Source: Kibdelosporangium banguiense
Lineage (GTDB): Bacteria; Actinomycetota; Actinomycetes; Mycobacteriales; Pseudonocardiaceae
Length of the DNA stretch: 64,000 nucleotides
Direction of reading: 5' to 3'
NCBI RefSeq assembly: GCF_017876405.1
Contig: NZ_JAGINW010000001.1
Location: forward strand, 2,245,203 to 2,309,202
Shown piece by piece: positions 63,352 to 64,000 of the stretch (position 1 is its first letter; each line of letters opens with the position of its first letter). The position numbers were made by a program, and so were the translations under genes. The notes under the pieces were generated by a model. That model was not told the origin of the DNA, ran no database searches, and saw only the letters and a program-made list of their open reading frames with translations.

Positions 63352-63978
63352 TTAGCCGTAAGTGTCGCGGGGTCCACGGCCGGATACATGCCTCGGGCCG
63401 TAGCGCCAACTCGGCGCCGCGGGCCCATGCACCTTGAGCCGTTTCACCACGCCGTTGCCGACGCCTTTGGCGATCTTGGCCAGCAACTGGCGCTGCAGCA
63501 ACCGCAACTGGGTCGCCCATGCGGTTGATGATGCCTGCACGGTGAGTTCACCGTCGCGCAGCTGCAACGGAGTCGCATGCTCGGCGATCTCCGCTCCCAC
63601 GATCGCGGTCCAGCGGCCGAACACCTCCCCGTGCGCCAGCTGTTCGGACCACCCACGGTCAGCTGCGATTTTACCCAGAATCGCGCCGAATTTCTGCGGA
63701 TCCCGGCTGTCGGCGCCGGCTGCGGACCAGCGGCGGCGCTTGCGTGATCCAGTGTGCGGGGCACGGCCCTTGGGGTTGTTGCGACGCTCCCTGGTGCCCG
63801 CGGCGTCCTTGGCGGCCTGCAGAGCGGCCCGGGCGAGGTCCGAGCCTCGCAACTCACGGTCACCTACTGCAGGACGGTCTTGATCGCCATCACTCGATAG
63901 AGCGGTCTCCGTGGGCGAAATGTCCAGGTTTGGGCCATTCGAACCGCGCGCGGTCACCGTGTTATCCACACTATCCAC
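63352..63978 (-). CDS. DUF721 (DciA-like) protein, possibly extending past the window
   Basis: This protein of at least 208 residues has a disordered Arg-rich N-terminal half and a DUF721 domain (about 105-190). The domain includes WSEQLAHGEVFGRWTAIVGAEIAEHATPLQLRDGELTVQASSTAWATQLRLLQ. It corresponds to Rv0004. DciA-type proteins help load the DnaB helicase in bacteria lacking DnaC. The C-terminus GPAAPSWRYGPRHVSGRGPRDTYG is conserved in actinobacteria. GTG 63978 is a possible start, but the frame stays open to the edge. recF, dnaN and dnaA should follow. Confidence 0.88.
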   Translation of the reverse strand: MDSVDNTVTARGSNGPNLDISPTETALSSDGDQDRPAVGDRELRGSDLARAALQAAKDAAGTRERRNNPKGRAPHTGSRKRRRWSAAGADSRDPQKFGAILGKIAADRGWSEQLAHGEVFGRWTAIVGAEIAEHATPLQLRDGELTVQASSTAWATQLRLLQRQLLAKIAKGVGNGVVKRLKVHGPAAPSWRYGPRHVSGRGPRDTYG

Positions 63979-63979
63979 A
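63962..63979 (+). promoter_or_regulatory. Two adjacent DnaA-box sequences
   Basis: TTATCCACA (63962-63970, perfect consensus) and CTATCCACA (63971-63979) lie back to back at the start of the DUF721 gene. TTGTCCCCAGATGTGGG follows. They are close to the expected oriC and may be accessory DnaA sites. Confidence 0.5.
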
Positions 63980-64000
63980 GAGTTGTCCCCAGATGTGGGA

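Overview
The window is high-GC actinobacterial chromosome, most likely from the Pseudonocardiaceae or a close relative. This rests on the GC-rich codon use, frequent GTG starts, and gene order. From about 32.4 kb rightward the order is that of the mycobacterial dnaA-proximal region: tRNA-Leu, fhaA, fhaB, pstP, rodA, pbpA, pknA, pknB, trpG, crgA, a PH-domain protein, a rhomboid, ppiA, tRNA-Ile and tRNA-Ala, a DUF3566 protein, gyrA, gyrB, and the DUF721/DciA gene. oriC should lie a few kilobases beyond the right edge. The species cannot be fixed from the sequence alone.

0-15.4 kb is a choline/glycine-betaine and C1 catabolic island. It holds purU (divergent), a GMC choline dehydrogenase, an IclR regulator, a three-gene betaine-type ABC importer (ATPase, fused double permease, lipoprotein), a dimethylglycine oxidase-like flavoprotein, and heterotetrameric sarcosine oxidase soxBDAG. 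Together these would oxidise choline, import betaine, demethylate dimethylglycine and sarcosine to glycine, and clear the resulting one-carbon units through folate and PurU. The betaine-to-dimethylglycine enzyme is not here. A short word, TnCGCAAC, recurs at the promoters of the four transcription units.

15.4-31.8 kb is a mixed accessory region. It holds a RecB-like nuclease, a copper-handling operon (membrane protein, YcnI, CopC, CopD), an XRE-TPR regulator with a kinase-like phosphotransferase, and two small proteins. It continues with a beta-glucosidase/MFS pair facing a TetR regulator, a PLP enzyme facing a sugar-lactone oxidase, an NmrA-like reductase and an unknown protein.

32.4-50.3 kb is the growth and cell-wall control cluster. 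Here it carries two very similar PP2C phosphatases, one on each side of rodA-pbpA-pknA-pknB. It is followed by trpG, an APC permease, a HAD hydrolase, a class E sortase, crgA, a rhomboid and ppiA. 50.7-56.8 kb holds accessory genes: a DUF2020 lipoprotein, DoxX, GntR with an IspD-like enzyme, LysR, a HAD-like protein, KptA, PlsC and a SAM methyltransferase. 57-64 kb holds tRNA-Ala, a DLW-39 small protein, tRNA-Ile, a DUF3566 protein, gyrA, gyrB and the DUF721 protein.

The most unusual material is non-coding. One is a GC-rich double-hairpin element present four times, always in the same orientation downstream of a transcription unit, including about 50 nt 3' of each of the three tRNA genes. The second is a two-copy element combining DnaA-box-like sequences, a TAGACTGGAGCAGGG box and a hairpin. 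The third is an in-frame palindromic insertion inside soxA. Several candidate operators and a degenerate parS-like site are also noted.
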